Assembly: GCF_001486585.1 (NCBI RefSeq)
Contig: NZ_LN909046.1
Span: 744,001 to 808,000 of the forward strand
DNA from: Paenibacillus senegalimassiliensis
GTDB lineage: Bacteria; Bacillota; Bacilli; Paenibacillales; Paenibacillaceae
DNA: 64,000 bases
Reading direction: 5' to 3'
Each line of letters opens with the position of its first letter. Position 1 is the first letter of the stretch. This document shows positions 33,995 to 42,996 of the stretch, piece after piece. Under the pieces are notes generated by a model, which did no database searches, had not been told where the DNA came from, and was given only the letters and a program-made list of their open reading frames with translations. A program made the position numbers and the translations under genes.

Positions 33995-34817
33995 GCGAAT
34001 TGTAGAGACAAAGAAGCAGGAGGTTCAGCGGTTGGCTGAAACCTTCTCACGTATAGAGGCGGAAGAGCGCATTGCGAAGCTGGACCCGACACGCGGATTC
34101 CACCTTGCCTTGACCGAAGGACGCCAGAGGGATATTGGTTTGATTGCCGAGGTGAAGAAGGCATCTCCCTCCAAAGGGTTGATTCGTCCAGACTTTCATC
34201 CTGTAGCCTTGGCCGGGAGTTATGAGGGGGCTGGAGCAGATTGTATCTCTGTGCTGACCGATGAGACGTATTTCCAGGGAAGTGGTGCCTATCTGGAAGC
34301 TATTCGCAGGGCGGTAAGCATACCGCTATTGCGCAAAGATTTTATCATCGACGAACGGCAAATTTACGAAGCTCGGTTACTGGGCGCCGATGCAGTGCTA
34401 CTGATTGCGGCCATCTTGACCGACTCGCAGCTACGCGATTATCTGGCCTTGTCTCAGGCGCTAAGCCTGGATGCGTTAGTGGAGGTTCATGATCATTTGG
34501 AGCTGGAACGGGTGCTTGCGTTAGGCACAGCCAAGCTAATTGGGATTAACAACCGGAATCTGCGGACCTTCGAGGTGTCGCTGGATACGACTGCTGACTT
34601 GGCCAAGCAGGTGCCTTCGGATGTGACACTCATTAGCGAGAGCGGGATCGCCTCTCGTAAGGATATAGAATACTTGAGCGCCAAGGGAGCCAAGGGTGTG
34701 CTGATCGGCGAAACCTTTATGCGGCGCGAGCAAGTTGGAGATGCCATTGAGGAACTGATGGGGCCGTTGCATACCGGGAGCAAGGCGAATTACAGCCTTG
34801 GAAAGGATGCGAAGTAA
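33984..34817 (+). CDS. trpC: Indole-3-glycerol phosphate synthase
   Basis: A 277-residue TIM-barrel enzyme that closes the indole ring. EVKKASPSKG (catalytic Lys, about 54-63), LRKDFIID near 114, GINNRNLRTF near 189 and SESGI near 219 are the family motifs. It overlaps trpD by 11 nt and trpF by 1 nt. Confidence 0.96.
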   Translation: MYLERIVETKKQEVQRLAETFSRIEAEERIAKLDPTRGFHLALTEGRQRDIGLIAEVKKASPSKGLIRPDFHPVALAGSYEGAGADCISVLTDETYFQGSGAYLEAIRRAVSIPLLRKDFIIDERQIYEARLLGADAVLLIAAILTDSQLRDYLALSQALSLDALVEVHDHLELERVLALGTAKLIGINNRNLRTFEVSLDTTADLAKQVPSDVTLISESGIASRKDIEYLSAKGAKGVLIGETFMRREQVGDAIEELMGPLHTGSKANYSLGKDAK

Positions 34818-35485
34818 TGAAGGAGACCGCCGTGAAAATTTGTGGACTTCAAAGCGTTGAAGTGCTAAAATCGATGATAAACTTACCTGTGGATTACGTC
34901 GGATTTGTATTTGCTAGGAGCAAGCGTCAAATCAGTAGTGAGCGGGCGGCGGAGCTGCTCCCTCTTCTCCGGGCATGGAGCGGCGGGGCGGCTCCGCGCA
35001 GCGTTGGGGTGTTCCTCAATCCTTCCATGGATGAACTGGAGGATGTGCTGCGGGCAGCGCCGCTGGATGTAGTGCAGCTTCATGGCACGGAAGACCCGGC
35101 CTTCTGCCGCGACGTCAAAGCTCGCTTTGGCGTGCAGGTGATGAAGGCCTTCTCCATCAAGGAGGACGGATCAGTGCATGGAAGACCGGACTTGACCGCT
35201 TATGCTGGTGTGCTGGACGGGGTCCTGCTGGATACGTACGATCCGAAATACGGCGGCGGCTCGGGACATAGCTTTAATTGGAGAGCAGTGAATCCTTACC
35301 GTGACTGGACAATGACCCAGGGGATACCGTTGTTTGTGGCTGGTGGTCTCCATCCGGGCAATGTTGAGCTGTTGATCGAGACGCTTCAGCCTGATGGCGT
35401 GGATGTATCAAGTGGCGTCGAGACTGGCGGCGTCAAAGATCTGGCCAAAATTACACAATTCGTGGAAAGGGTGAAGGGAAGATGA
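34817..35485 (+). CDS. trpF: Phosphoribosylanthranilate isomerase
   Basis: A 222-residue TIM-barrel isomerase. The catalytic Cys lies in VKICGL near residue 8 and the Asp in LLDTYDPK near 139; DYVGFVFA and GGSGHSFNW are further motifs. It overlaps trpC by 1 nt and trpB by 4 nt (ATGA). Confidence 0.95.
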   Translation: MKETAVKICGLQSVEVLKSMINLPVDYVGFVFARSKRQISSERAAELLPLLRAWSGGAAPRSVGVFLNPSMDELEDVLRAAPLDVVQLHGTEDPAFCRDVKARFGVQVMKAFSIKEDGSVHGRPDLTAYAGVLDGVLLDTYDPKYGGGSGHSFNWRAVNPYRDWTMTQGIPLFVAGGLHPGNVELLIETLQPDGVDVSSGVETGGVKDLAKITQFVERVKGR

Positions 35486-36678
35486 AGCAAGTACCGGACG
35501 AGCATGGACGTTTTGGCCCCTTCGGAGGCCGTTATGTGCCGGAAACCTTAATGAACGCTTTAATGGAATTGGAGCAATCCTATTTGACATACAAGGATGA
35601 TCCCGCATTTCAGCAGGATATCGCTTACTTATTGAAGCAATATTCCGGCAGGGAGACTCCGCTTTATTACGCAGAGCGGCTAACCGAGCATTTAGGTGGA
35701 GCCAAGGTTTATTTGAAGCGTGAGGATCTGAATCATACAGGTGCCCACAAGATTAACAATGCCATCGGGCAAGGGCTATTAGCCAAGCGAATGGGTAAGC
35801 AGAAGGTGATTGCGGAGACAGGGGCTGGCCAGCATGGTGTGGCAACCGCTACCGTTGCGGCGCTGCTGGGTCTTGAATGCAAGGTGTTCATGGGAGAAGA
35901 GGACACCAAGCGTCAGCAGCTCAACGTATTCCGCATGAAGCTGCTTGGGGCGGAGGTCGTTCCTGTGCTATCCGGTACACGGACGTTGAAGGATGCGTGT
36001 AACGAAGCGCTACGCTACTGGGTCAGCCATGTACAGGACACCTTCTATATTCTCGGATCGGCAACGGGACCCCATCCTTATCCGATGATGGTGCGCAATT
36101 TCCAACGTATTATCGGAGATGAGACTCGGGCCCAAATTCTTCAGGCCGAGGGCCGACTGCCGGAGATGTTGGTTGCAGCGGTTGGCGGGGGAAGTAATGC
36201 GATTGGCATGTTCTATCCGTTTATCGAGGATACGGACGTTCAACTGGTCGGTGTAGAAGCCGCAGGCCGCGGCGTGGATACCGAGTTCCATGCTGCGACC
36301 ATGACCAAGGGGACGAAGGGGGTCTTCCAAGGCTCGATGAGTTATTTGTTGCAGGATGAATTCGGACAGGTTCAGCCCGCTCATTCGATATCGGCCGGGC
36401 TGGACTACCCGGGCATCGGTCCTGAACATTCTTACCTGAAGGATATTCAGCGCGCTCGCTATTACCCGATTACGGACCAGGAGGCCTTGGATGCTCTGCA
36501 ATTGTTGAGCCGGACAGAGGGGATCATTCCTGCCCTGGAATCGGCACATGCGGTAGCCCAGGTTGTCAAGCTGGCTCCGAAGATGGCTGCTGACGATATC
36601 ATCGTCATCTGCTTGTCTGGCCGGGGTGATAAGGACGTGGAATCGATCATGGCCTACACGGAAGGGGGAGAAGCGTGA
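35482..36678 (+). CDS. trpB: Tryptophan synthase beta chain
   Basis: A 398-residue PLP enzyme condensing indole with serine. The PLP lysine is in [13 protein letters not shown] (about residues 86-98), with [14 protein letters not shown] near 113 and the phosphate loop GGGSNAIG near 236. It overlaps trpF (4 nt) and trpA (1 nt), giving coupled synthesis of the two subunits. Confidence 0.98.
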   Translation: MKQVPDEHGRFGPFGGRYVPETLMNALMELEQSYLTYKDDPAFQQDIAYLLKQYSGRETPLYYAERLTEHLGGAKVYLKREDLNHTGAHKINNAIGQGLLAKRMGKQKVIAETGAGQHGVATATVAALLGLECKVFMGEEDTKRQQLNVFRMKLLGAEVVPVLSGTRTLKDACNEALRYWVSHVQDTFYILGSATGPHPYPMMVRNFQRIIGDETRAQILQAEGRLPEMLVAAVGGGSNAIGMFYPFIEDTDVQLVGVEAAGRGVDTEFHAATMTKGTKGVFQGSMSYLLQDEFGQVQPAHSISAGLDYPGIGPEHSYLKDIQRARYYPITDQEALDALQLLSRTEGIIPALESAHAVAQVVKLAPKMAADDIIVICLSGRGDKDVESIMAYTEGGEA

Positions 36679-37499
36679 TGAGCAACCAGGAGATCAATGG
36701 ACTGGACGCTGCGTTTGCCAAGCTAAAAGCGGACGGACGGACGGCGCTAATCCCTTTTATTACTGTAGGAGACCCTGATCCTGAAACAACGCTGGACATT
36801 TTGGAGGCCTTGGAGCAGGCTGGGGCAGATGTGGTCGAGCTTGGCGTTCCGTATTCCGATCCACTTGCCGATGGTCCCGTCATTCAGCGCGCTTCCGAGC
36901 GGGCGCTTCGTCATGGCATTACGATTGCTTCCTGTATCCGTACGGCTGCGCAGGCTCGGGAGCGGGGCATTTCTTTGCCTTTCGTCCTGTTTACTTACTA
37001 CAACCCTGTGTTGCAAATGGGAATTGAGGGTTTCTTACAAGAGGTTAATGCGGCGGGGATCAGCGGGCTCATTATCCCTGACCTGCCCTTCGAGGAATCG
37101 GAAGAGATGCTGGCATTAGCGGATGCTGCAAATATTAAACTTATTCCGCTGGTAGCACCGACGTCCAGTGGACGCATATCACGTATTTTGGACCGTGCCC
37201 GCGGGTTTATCTATTGCGTATCATCGCTGGGGGTAACGGGAGAACGGACCTCCTTCCATACCGACGTGGATGAATTCATCGCTTCCGTTAAGGCGCAAAC
37301 TGACCTGCCGGTTGCCGTCGGATTTGGCATCTCCAGCCGGGAACAGGTTCAGCGGTTTGCGGAGCTTTGCGACGGGGCGGTCGTTGGCAGTGCTATTGTC
37401 CGCAAAATCGAGGACAGCATCTCCTTACTGGAGAACCGGGACACGAAATCACAAGCGTTATTGCAAATTCGCGACTTTGTGGCACAATTAAAATTATAG
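36678..37499 (+). CDS. trpA: Tryptophan synthase alpha chain
   Basis: A 273-residue TIM-barrel lyase that releases indole from indole glycerol phosphate and channels it to TrpB. The catalytic Glu is in VELGVPYSDPLADGP (about 53-67), the Asp in PDLPFEE near 135, and SSLGVTGER near 182. ATG 36678 (or GTG 36675) follows GGGGGAG. Confidence 0.97.
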   Translation: MSNQEINGLDAAFAKLKADGRTALIPFITVGDPDPETTLDILEALEQAGADVVELGVPYSDPLADGPVIQRASERALRHGITIASCIRTAAQARERGISLPFVLFTYYNPVLQMGIEGFLQEVNAAGISGLIIPDLPFEESEEMLALADAANIKLIPLVAPTSSGRISRILDRARGFIYCVSSLGVTGERTSFHTDVDEFIASVKAQTDLPVAVGFGISSREQVQRFAELCDGAVVGSAIVRKIEDSISLLENRDTKSQALLQIRDFVAQLKL

Positions 37500-37540
37500 A
37501 AACACTGCAGGAGTAAGATTGTTACGAGGAGGATTTACGC

Positions 37541-38638
37541 ATGCTACCGAAACCCCAGATCGTGAATTTGCCAGTGTATCAACCTGGCAAGCCGATTGAA
37601 GAAGTTAAGAAAGAGCTTGGCCTGGAGGAAGTCATCAAGCTGGCATCCAATGAGAATCCGTTTGGCTCCTCGCCGGAGGTTCAGGCAGCCATTACGCAGG
37701 AACTGGCGAACGTAAGCCTGTATCCGGACGGCAGTGCAGCGGAACTAACTGAACTGCTGGCGAGTCAACTTGGCGTAGCCAAGGAGCAGATTATTTTCGG
37801 CTGCGGCTCGGATGAGATTATTGCACTAATTGCCCGGGCCTTCTTCCTGCCCGGTGATGAGAACGTGATGGCTGATCAAACCTTCAGCGTTTATAAGAGC
37901 AATGCGGATATCGAAGGTGCTGTAAGTATTGAAGTCCCTTTGAAAGAAGGTACTCACGACCTTGAAGCTATACAGGCAGCCATCGGAGCAAAAACCAAAG
38001 TTGTCTGGATCTGCAATCCTAATAATCCGACCGGAACGATTGTCACCCGTGGTGAATTGCAGTCATTCCTGGACCGGGTGCCAGAGCACGTGTTGGTAGT
38101 GCTGGATGAGGCTTATGCAGAATATGTGACCGATGTGGATTACCCAAGCGGCATCTCACTGCTGAGTAAGTATCCAAATCTGGTCGTACTACGGACCTTC
38201 TCGAAGATTTACGGTCTGGCATCGTTGCGTATTGGCTACGGGGTTGGGCAGGCAAGTGTTATCAAACTGATCAACCAGGTGCGCGAGCCGTTTAACACCT
38301 CCCGTTTTGGGCAGGCGGCGGCCAAGGCGGCGCTTCGCGATCAGCAATTTGTTGAAGAGTGCCGAAGCAAAAATCGGGAAGGCATCGCTTATCTTTACCA
38401 GGAGTTTGACCGCCTGGGCTTATCCTATTTCCCGGCCCATGGTAATTTTATTATGGTTGATGTTCAGCGTCCAGCGAGCGAGATGTTCCAGGCCTTATTG
38501 AAGCTGGGGATCATTATTCGGGGCGGATTCGGCAAATATCCAACCTATGTTCGGGTCACTGTTGGCTCCGCAGAACAAAATGCCAAGTTCGTCACCGCCC
38601 TGGAGCAAGTGCTGGGTAAGCCGGCGGCTCGGGTGTAA
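37541..38638 (+). CDS. hisC: Histidinol-phosphate aminotransferase
   Basis: A 365-residue class I/II PLP aminotransferase. In Bacillus the HisC of this supraoperon serves both histidine and aromatic amino-acid synthesis, and the place between trpA and tyrA supports the same dual use. Motifs: ASNENPFGSS near residue 34, NPNNPTGTIV near 158, LDEAYAEY near 189, and the PLP Lys in TFSKIYGLASLRIGYG near 221. GAGGAGG precedes ATG 37541. Confidence 0.95.
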   Translation: MLPKPQIVNLPVYQPGKPIEEVKKELGLEEVIKLASNENPFGSSPEVQAAITQELANVSLYPDGSAAELTELLASQLGVAKEQIIFGCGSDEIIALIARAFFLPGDENVMADQTFSVYKSNADIEGAVSIEVPLKEGTHDLEAIQAAIGAKTKVVWICNPNNPTGTIVTRGELQSFLDRVPEHVLVVLDEAYAEYVTDVDYPSGISLLSKYPNLVVLRTFSKIYGLASLRIGYGVGQASVIKLINQVREPFNTSRFGQAAAKAALRDQQFVEECRSKNREGIAYLYQEFDRLGLSYFPAHGNFIMVDVQRPASEMFQALLKLGIIIRGGFGKYPTYVRVTVGSAEQNAKFVTALEQVLGKPAARV

Positions 38639-38672
38639 TCCTACTTTATTCGTAGAAAATGAGTGAGCATAT

Positions 38673-39767
38673 ATGACAATGAAAATTGCCATTTTTGGCG
38701 TAGGTCTGATCGGGGGTTCACTGGCGCTTTGCTTCAAGGGCAAGCCCGGGATTACGGTGATGGGTCATGCCCATCGTCCGGAATCGCTGAAACGGATGGA
38801 GGAACGTGGCGTCGTCGACATGGCGACTCTGTCTATGGAAGAAGCGGCGCAAGATGCCGATTTTATCTTTTTATGTGTACCGGTAGGGAAGCTGGAGGAT
38901 TATTTGCAAAGGCTGTCCGGAATGTCGCTAAAGCCGGGCTGTATCGTAACGGACGTAGGCAGCACGAAGGCGTCGGTAGTCTCATGCGCTGCTACTCTTG
39001 CTAGCCCTGGCGTGCATTTCATCGGGGGACATCCGATGGCGGGTTCGGAACGCTCCGGGGTGGAGGCGGCCTCAACCTTATTATTTGAGAATGCCTACTA
39101 TGTGTTGACTCCACCTCTGGACGTGCCGGAAGCAGCTTATGAGCGTCTTGCCCAGTTGTTATCGTATACCAAAGCCCAAATCGTTCGTGTTGACCCGGTC
39201 ATGCATGATCAAATTGTTGGTGCGATTAGTCATTTGCCGCATATTATTGCCGTGGCATTGGTGAATCAGGTGCGTGGTTACAACGGGGACAACGAGCTTT
39301 ATCGGCTGCTGGCTGCTGGTGGTTTTCGCGACATTACCCGGATTGCTTCCAGTGATCCGCTGATTTGGCGTGATATTTTGCTCAGCAACCGCGAGGTACT
39401 GCTCGGGCTTCTTAAGGATTGGAATCGTGAGATTGAAGGCTTTGTTGAGCTTCTGGAGGAGCGCAACGGGGAAGGTATTGAACAGGCGTTCCAAACAGCT
39501 AATCAGTTCCGTGGGGAGCTGCCAGAGCGGCGTAAGGGGGCCATTACCTCCTTGTTCGATCTTTATATCGATGTGCCTGACCATCCGGGAATTATCGGCC
39601 AGATTGCCACGGAATTGGGTCTTCGTCACATCAACTTGAGTAATATGCAAATTATTGAGAGCCGTGAGGACGTGCCGGGCGTGATGCGTCTATCCTTCCG
39701 TCAGGAGTCGGAGATGGAGCGGGGCAAAGCGCATTTGCAGTCGTTGGGATACACGGTTTATGTATGA
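38673..39767 (+). CDS. tyrA: Prephenate dehydrogenase with ACT domain
   Basis: A 364-residue enzyme turning prephenate into 4-hydroxyphenylpyruvate for tyrosine. The NAD loop GVGLIGGSLAL lies near residue 8, FLCVPVGKL near 70, GGHPMAGSERSG near 119 (catalytic His) and the C-terminal ACT domain spans about 295-364, a site for feedback by tyrosine. Only a weak GAGTGAG site precedes ATG 38673. It closes the aromatic operon; B. subtilis has aroE next, absent here. A terminator follows. Confidence 0.95.
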   Translation: MTMKIAIFGVGLIGGSLALCFKGKPGITVMGHAHRPESLKRMEERGVVDMATLSMEEAAQDADFIFLCVPVGKLEDYLQRLSGMSLKPGCIVTDVGSTKASVVSCAATLASPGVHFIGGHPMAGSERSGVEAASTLLFENAYYVLTPPLDVPEAAYERLAQLLSYTKAQIVRVDPVMHDQIVGAISHLPHIIAVALVNQVRGYNGDNELYRLLAAGGFRDITRIASSDPLIWRDILLSNREVLLGLLKDWNREIEGFVELLEERNGEGIEQAFQTANQFRGELPERRKGAITSLFDLYIDVPDHPGIIGQIATELGLRHINLSNMQIIESREDVPGVMRLSFRQESEMERGKAHLQSLGYTVYV

Positions 39768-39780
39768 GCAGGCACGCAGG

Positions 39781-39816
39781 ACAGCGATTCTTCCAATCCG
39801 GGAGAGTCGCTGTTTT
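39781..39816 (+). terminator. Intrinsic terminator of the aromatic operon
   Basis: ACAGCGATTCT (39781-39791) and CC pair with GG and AGAGTCGCTGT (to about 39813), followed by TTTT. Confidence 0.8.
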
Positions 39817-39841
39817 TATCTAGGGAGAGGGCTATTGGGAT

Positions 39842-39927
39842 AAAAAAAAGACCGCTCTATGAGCGGTCCCATGTTCATTTTCAGAACATGCAGTTATTGG
39901 ATAGGAGTGGAGAGAAACCATACTGTA
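39842..39927 (-). ncRNA. Candidate small RNA (~85 nt), CU-rich, with own promoter and terminator
   Basis: Minus strand. The promoter (39961-39933) is a perfect TTGACA-17-TATAAT. The RNA would start near 39927 with an unpaired CU-rich segment (UCUCUCCACUCCUAUCC, about 39917-39901) able to pair with Shine-Dalgarno sequences. A CATGTTC/GAACATG hairpin (39890-39870) follows, then the terminator GACCGCTC/GAGCGGTC (39868-39850) with eight T (39849-39842). No ribosome site precedes the only ATG. A cre-like site lies just upstream of the promoter. Layout resembles FsrA/RsaE-type regulatory RNAs; no match is claimed. Confidence 0.7.
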
Positions 39928-39932
39928 CTTTT

Positions 39933-39961
39933 ATTATATGTATCCGTTTTCATTCTGTCAA
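39933..39961 (-). promoter_or_regulatory. Consensus sigma-A promoter of the candidate sRNA
   Basis: On the minus strand TTGACA (39961-39956), 17 nt, TATAAT (39938-39933): both hexamers and the spacing match the consensus exactly. Confidence 0.85.
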
Positions 39962-39968
39962 CAACTTT

Positions 39969-39982
39969 TTTTAGCGCTTTCA
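39969..39982. promoter_or_regulatory. cre-like CcpA site between divergent promoters
   Basis: TGAAAGCGCTAAAA on the minus strand matches the cre consensus TGWNANCGNTNWCA with one mismatch. It lies 7 bp upstream of the sRNA -35 and 16 bp upstream of the thi -35. Confidence 0.5.
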
Positions 39983-39998
39983 TTTTGCTTGAAGAGGA

Positions 39999-40027
39999 TT
40001 GACATCCCGTGTAGAGATGGGTACAGT
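39999..40027 (+). promoter_or_regulatory. Sigma-A promoter of the thiamine operon
   Basis: TTGACA (39999-40004), 17 nt, TACAGT (40022-40027), just before the TPP riboswitch. Confidence 0.8.
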
Positions 40028-40047
40028 AATAGTTAAATTGCATAGCA

Positions 40048-40139
40048 AATCCACTGGGGGAGCCGTGAACGGCTGAGACAAGAAGTATCTTGGACCCTTT
40101 GAACCTGATCTAGTTCGTACTAGCGTAGGAAAGTGGAGT
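40048..40139 (+). promoter_or_regulatory. TPP riboswitch (THI box)
   Basis: The thi-box core is complete: ACTGGGGGAGCC (from 40053), GGCTGAGA near 40071, ACCCTTTGAACCTGATC near 40094-40110, and GCGTAGGAAAGTGG (40123-40136). It binds thiamine diphosphate and favours the downstream terminator. Confidence 0.97.
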
Positions 40140-40190
40140 CGGTCTTGACGTTCATGCATCTTTGGAGTTCATCCCAAGTTTGCTATTTAT

Positions 40191-40222
40191 AAGCCGCTCC
40201 CTCTACGGGAGCGGCTTTTTTG
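40191..40222 (+). terminator. Riboswitch-controlled terminator before tenA
   Basis: AGCCGCTCCC (40192-40201), loop TCTAC, GGGAGCGGCT (40207-40216), then TTTTT. It is the expression platform of the TPP riboswitch. Confidence 0.92.
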
Positions 40223-40276
40223 CTTGGGTTTGAAGCAGAACATTAGCTAACAACATTTATTCGGAGGTGGGGAAGA

Positions 40277-40984
40277 ATGAGTTTTGCCCAAGAACTACGC
40301 AGGCAAGCAGATGATATTTTTCAGGCTATTTTCAATCACCCTTTTGTGAGGGGAATTGCTGAAGGGCAACTGGAACGGGAGCAATTAATTCATTATGTCA
40401 AACAGGACTTTGAATATCTGAATGCCTACATGCGGATTTACGGTATTGCGATATCCAAGAGTGTAAGCCGTGAGGAGATGGCCATATTCCATGAGCAAAT
40501 CGGATTTATTCTGAACAGTGAAATTCATCCGCATCAAAACTTCTGCCGGGTGGCCGGGGCTAAGTTCGAGGATTTGCAAGGCTTTCCGCTGGCTCCGTCG
40601 GCACATCACTATATTCGTCATATGCTAACAGTTGCTCATGAAGGCAGTCTTGGAGAAATTTATGCTGTGCTGCTCCCTTGTCCATGGACATACGTAGAGA
40701 TCGGGCAAAGATTGCTAGCCGAGGTACAGCCTACTCCCGAGCATCCCTTCTACGATTGGATGCAGTTCTATGGCAGCAGGGCGGGCGGTGTGACTGGAGC
40801 GTTCGGGCTGGCGCTGGATCGCTGGGCGGAGACTTCGAATGCGCTGGAACGGAGAAAGATGACGGAGCACTTCTTACAAAGCTGCCAACTGGAGTATCAG
40901 TTCTGGGAGATGGCATACAGGCTGGAGGAATGGCCAGTGCCGCTGACTGGGGCGTTGTCGCTGGAGAACCTGACTGTACGTTAA
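40277..40984 (+). CDS. tenA: Aminopyrimidine aminohydrolase TenA (thiaminase II)
   Basis: A 235-residue all-helical enzyme that recovers the pyrimidine HMP from damaged thiamine. The catalytic Cys is in LLPCPWTYVEIG near residue 135, with FEYLNAYMRIY near 49 and YDWMQFYGS near 162. CGGAGGTGGGG precedes ATG 40277. It opens the TPP-controlled salvage operon tenA-thiM-thiD. Confidence 0.95.
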   Translation: MSFAQELRRQADDIFQAIFNHPFVRGIAEGQLEREQLIHYVKQDFEYLNAYMRIYGIAISKSVSREEMAIFHEQIGFILNSEIHPHQNFCRVAGAKFEDLQGFPLAPSAHHYIRHMLTVAHEGSLGEIYAVLLPCPWTYVEIGQRLLAEVQPTPEHPFYDWMQFYGSRAGGVTGAFGLALDRWAETSNALERRKMTEHFLQSCQLEYQFWEMAYRLEEWPVPLTGALSLENLTVR

Positions 40985-41019
40985 TAGAAATCTAAATCCG
41001 GAAAGAGGTTGGAATTCAT

Positions 41020-41868
41020 ATGGATACACTGGAAAAGCAATGTTCCGATTTGCTCGTAAAGGTACAGAAAACCAAGCCGCTTGTTCACAATATGACGAAT
41101 GTTGTCGTGACTAATTTTACAGCCAATGGCCTGTATGCATTAGGGGCTTCCCCGGTGATGGCCTATGCCCCGGAAGAGGTAGCTGATATGGCGAAGATAG
41201 CCGGGGCAGTCGTCCTTAACCTGGGTACGTTGTCCACTCCACAGGTAGATGCGATGATTATTGCGGGTCGATCAGCCAATACCCATGGCGTGCCGGTACT
41301 CCTTGATCCGGTTGGGGCGGGGGCGACTACTTTCCGCACGGAATCAGCGCTGCGTATTTTACGCAAAGTCGAGGTGTCGCTGGTGCGGGGGAATGCCGCA
41401 GAGATCGCCAATCTCGTAGGGGAGTCCCGCGAGATCAAGGGCGTAGATGCCGGTGACAGCTCAGGGACAGAAGCGGCTGAGCTTGCAGTAAAGGCGGCAA
41501 GGGCCTTGAACACAACAGTAGCCGTGACCGGACGGGAGGATGTCATTACCGACGGACAACGATGCCGTATCATCAGCGGGGGCGATGCCTTGTTGACCCA
41601 GGTTACTGGCACGGGTTGCCTCCTTACGTCGGTGCTGGGAGCTTTTGCGGCGGTAGAGCAAGATATGCTGCTCGCGGGTACCGCCGGGTTAACCTTCTAC
41701 GGAGCCGCTGCTTCCCGGGCGGCAGAGCGGACAGCACAATACGGTCCGGGTAGCTTCCAGATTGCGTTCCTGGATGAACTAGCGAAGCTGCATCCACATT
41801 CACTGAAAGGGTATGCTGCGGTGAGAGAGACTGAAGCGGCAGGTGCCGGAGGATGGTGGGTAGGATGA
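41020..41868 (+). CDS. thiM: Hydroxyethylthiazole kinase
   Basis: A 282-residue ribokinase-fold enzyme that phosphorylates the thiazole moiety in thiamine salvage. NMTNVVVTNFTANGLYALGASP in two parts near residues 25-46, LDPVGAGAT near 95 and the ATP-site GTGCLLTS near 198 (with the catalytic Cys) are typical. GGAAAGAGG precedes ATG 41020. Its stop overlaps thiD as ATGA. Confidence 0.96.
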   Translation: MDTLEKQCSDLLVKVQKTKPLVHNMTNVVVTNFTANGLYALGASPVMAYAPEEVADMAKIAGAVVLNLGTLSTPQVDAMIIAGRSANTHGVPVLLDPVGAGATTFRTESALRILRKVEVSLVRGNAAEIANLVGESREIKGVDAGDSSGTEAAELAVKAARALNTTVAVTGREDVITDGQRCRIISGGDALLTQVTGTGCLLTSVLGAFAAVEQDMLLAGTAGLTFYGAAASRAAERTAQYGPGSFQIAFLDELAKLHPHSLKGYAAVRETEAAGAGGWWVG

Positions 41869-42677
41869 ACCGGATTGCCCGAGCATTAACCATCGCTGGC
41901 TCGGACAGCGGTGGCGGGGCCGGCATACAAGCTGACTTGAAGACCTTCCAGGAGTTGGGGGCGTATGGTATGTCCGCACTAACCGCTGTCACGGTGCAAA
42001 ATACGCTGGGCGTCTCCAAGGTCTACCCGTTGCCACCCATTGCCGCAGCCGAGCAGATCGATGCTGTCGGCCATGATCTGGGGGTGGATGCCGTTAAGAC
42101 GGGCATGCTGTTCAGCGCCGAGATTATTGAGGCGGTGGCGGAGCGCATCGGTGCCTTCGGCTGGAGCCATGTGGTCGTGGACCCGGTGATGATTGCCAAG
42201 GGCGGAGCATCTTTACTTCAGCCGGAAGCGATGCAGGCATTGAAGACAGCTCTGCTGCCTTTGGCTTCTATAGTGACACCGAATATTCCGGAAGCGGAGG
42301 CTCTCTCCGGGATGAAGATTAACAATATGCAAGACCGACGTGACGCGGCGAAGCGAATTTGCGAATTTGGCTCGCGGCAGGTGGTCATCAAGGGGGGACA
42401 TGCCGATCTCGGGCAGCAGGTCATTGATTTGTATTATGACGGCAGTGAATTTACAGAACTTGCTGGCAAACGCATTTCGACGCGACATACGCATGGTACA
42501 GGTTGCACCTTCTCGGCAGCCATTACGGCGGAGCTGGCTAAGGGGGTGGCAGATCTGCAGGCGGTTATCACAGCCCGAACCTTTATTCAGGCAGCTATAG
42601 AGAATGAGCTGGCTTTGGGACACGGACACGGACCTACGAACCATTTTGCTTATCGCTTGCAAGGAGCCTCACGGTGA
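41865..42677 (+). CDS. thiD: Hydroxymethylpyrimidine (phospho)kinase
   Basis: A 270-residue ribokinase-fold kinase that phosphorylates HMP and HMP-P. IAGSDSGGGAGIQADLKTF near residues 9-27, VDPVMIAKGGASLL near 105 and HGTGCTFSAAI near 210 mark the family. ATG 41865 overlaps the thiM stop. thiE, which would join the two products, is not in this operon. A terminator follows. Confidence 0.96.
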   Translation: MNRIARALTIAGSDSGGGAGIQADLKTFQELGAYGMSALTAVTVQNTLGVSKVYPLPPIAAAEQIDAVGHDLGVDAVKTGMLFSAEIIEAVAERIGAFGWSHVVVDPVMIAKGGASLLQPEAMQALKTALLPLASIVTPNIPEAEALSGMKINNMQDRRDAAKRICEFGSRQVVIKGGHADLGQQVIDLYYDGSEFTELAGKRISTRHTHGTGCTFSAAITAELAKGVADLQAVITARTFIQAAIENELALGHGHGPTNHFAYRLQGASR

Positions 42678-42693
42678 ATCATATAATGTAATT

Positions 42694-42731
42694 GGCAGTT
42701 CTTGGCTGATTGGAAGCAAGGACTGCCTTTT
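42694..42731 (+). terminator. Intrinsic terminator of the thiamine operon
   Basis: GGCAGTTCTTG (42694-42704) pairs with CAAGGACTGCC (42717-42727), followed by TTTT. Confidence 0.82.
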
Positions 42732-42822
42732 GCTGCAAGCTTTAGGACGACGAGGAAAGAGCAGGGAAATCTGCTTCTCTTGAATTAAGCCCAGAGAAGT
42801 GTTTTTTTAATTCCAAGTCCTG

Positions 42823-42831
42823 TGGTATAAT
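42823..42831 (+). promoter_or_regulatory. Extended -10 sigma-A-type promoter
   Basis: TGG plus TATAAT (42826-42831) in the 319-nt gap before the ECF sigma gene; no good -35. Confidence 0.45.
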
Positions 42832-42909
42832 ATGTGCAATGTTTGGTTAAGCTGGTAAGTTCAATTTCGCCATGATCTGAATATTTATATAGATGTTACA
42901 TAGAAAACC

Positions 42910-42934
42910 GCAACTTTTCGGACCCTGTTCGGTA
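42910..42934 (+). promoter_or_regulatory. Candidate ECF (self-regulated) promoter
   Basis: GCAACTT (42910-42916) and CGGTA (42930-42934), with 15 nt between AAC and CGG. This is the -35 AAC / -10 CG spacing typical of ECF-dependent promoters and lies 60 nt before the sigma gene. Confidence 0.4.
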
Positions 42935-42996
42935 ATAATGGATACAAGAATCGAACGGGAAGAGGCCCATGGCAGCGCGAGGAGGATCGCACCCAA

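Noticed and set aside
38663..39004. Alternative frame overlapping the start of tyrA
   Set aside because: It is out of frame with the clear prephenate dehydrogenase from 38673 and shows no family features.
39842..39927. A minus-strand frame starting at an ATG in the candidate sRNA
   Set aside because: No Shine-Dalgarno before the ATG, and the frame crosses the terminator stem and its T run. Treated as noncoding.
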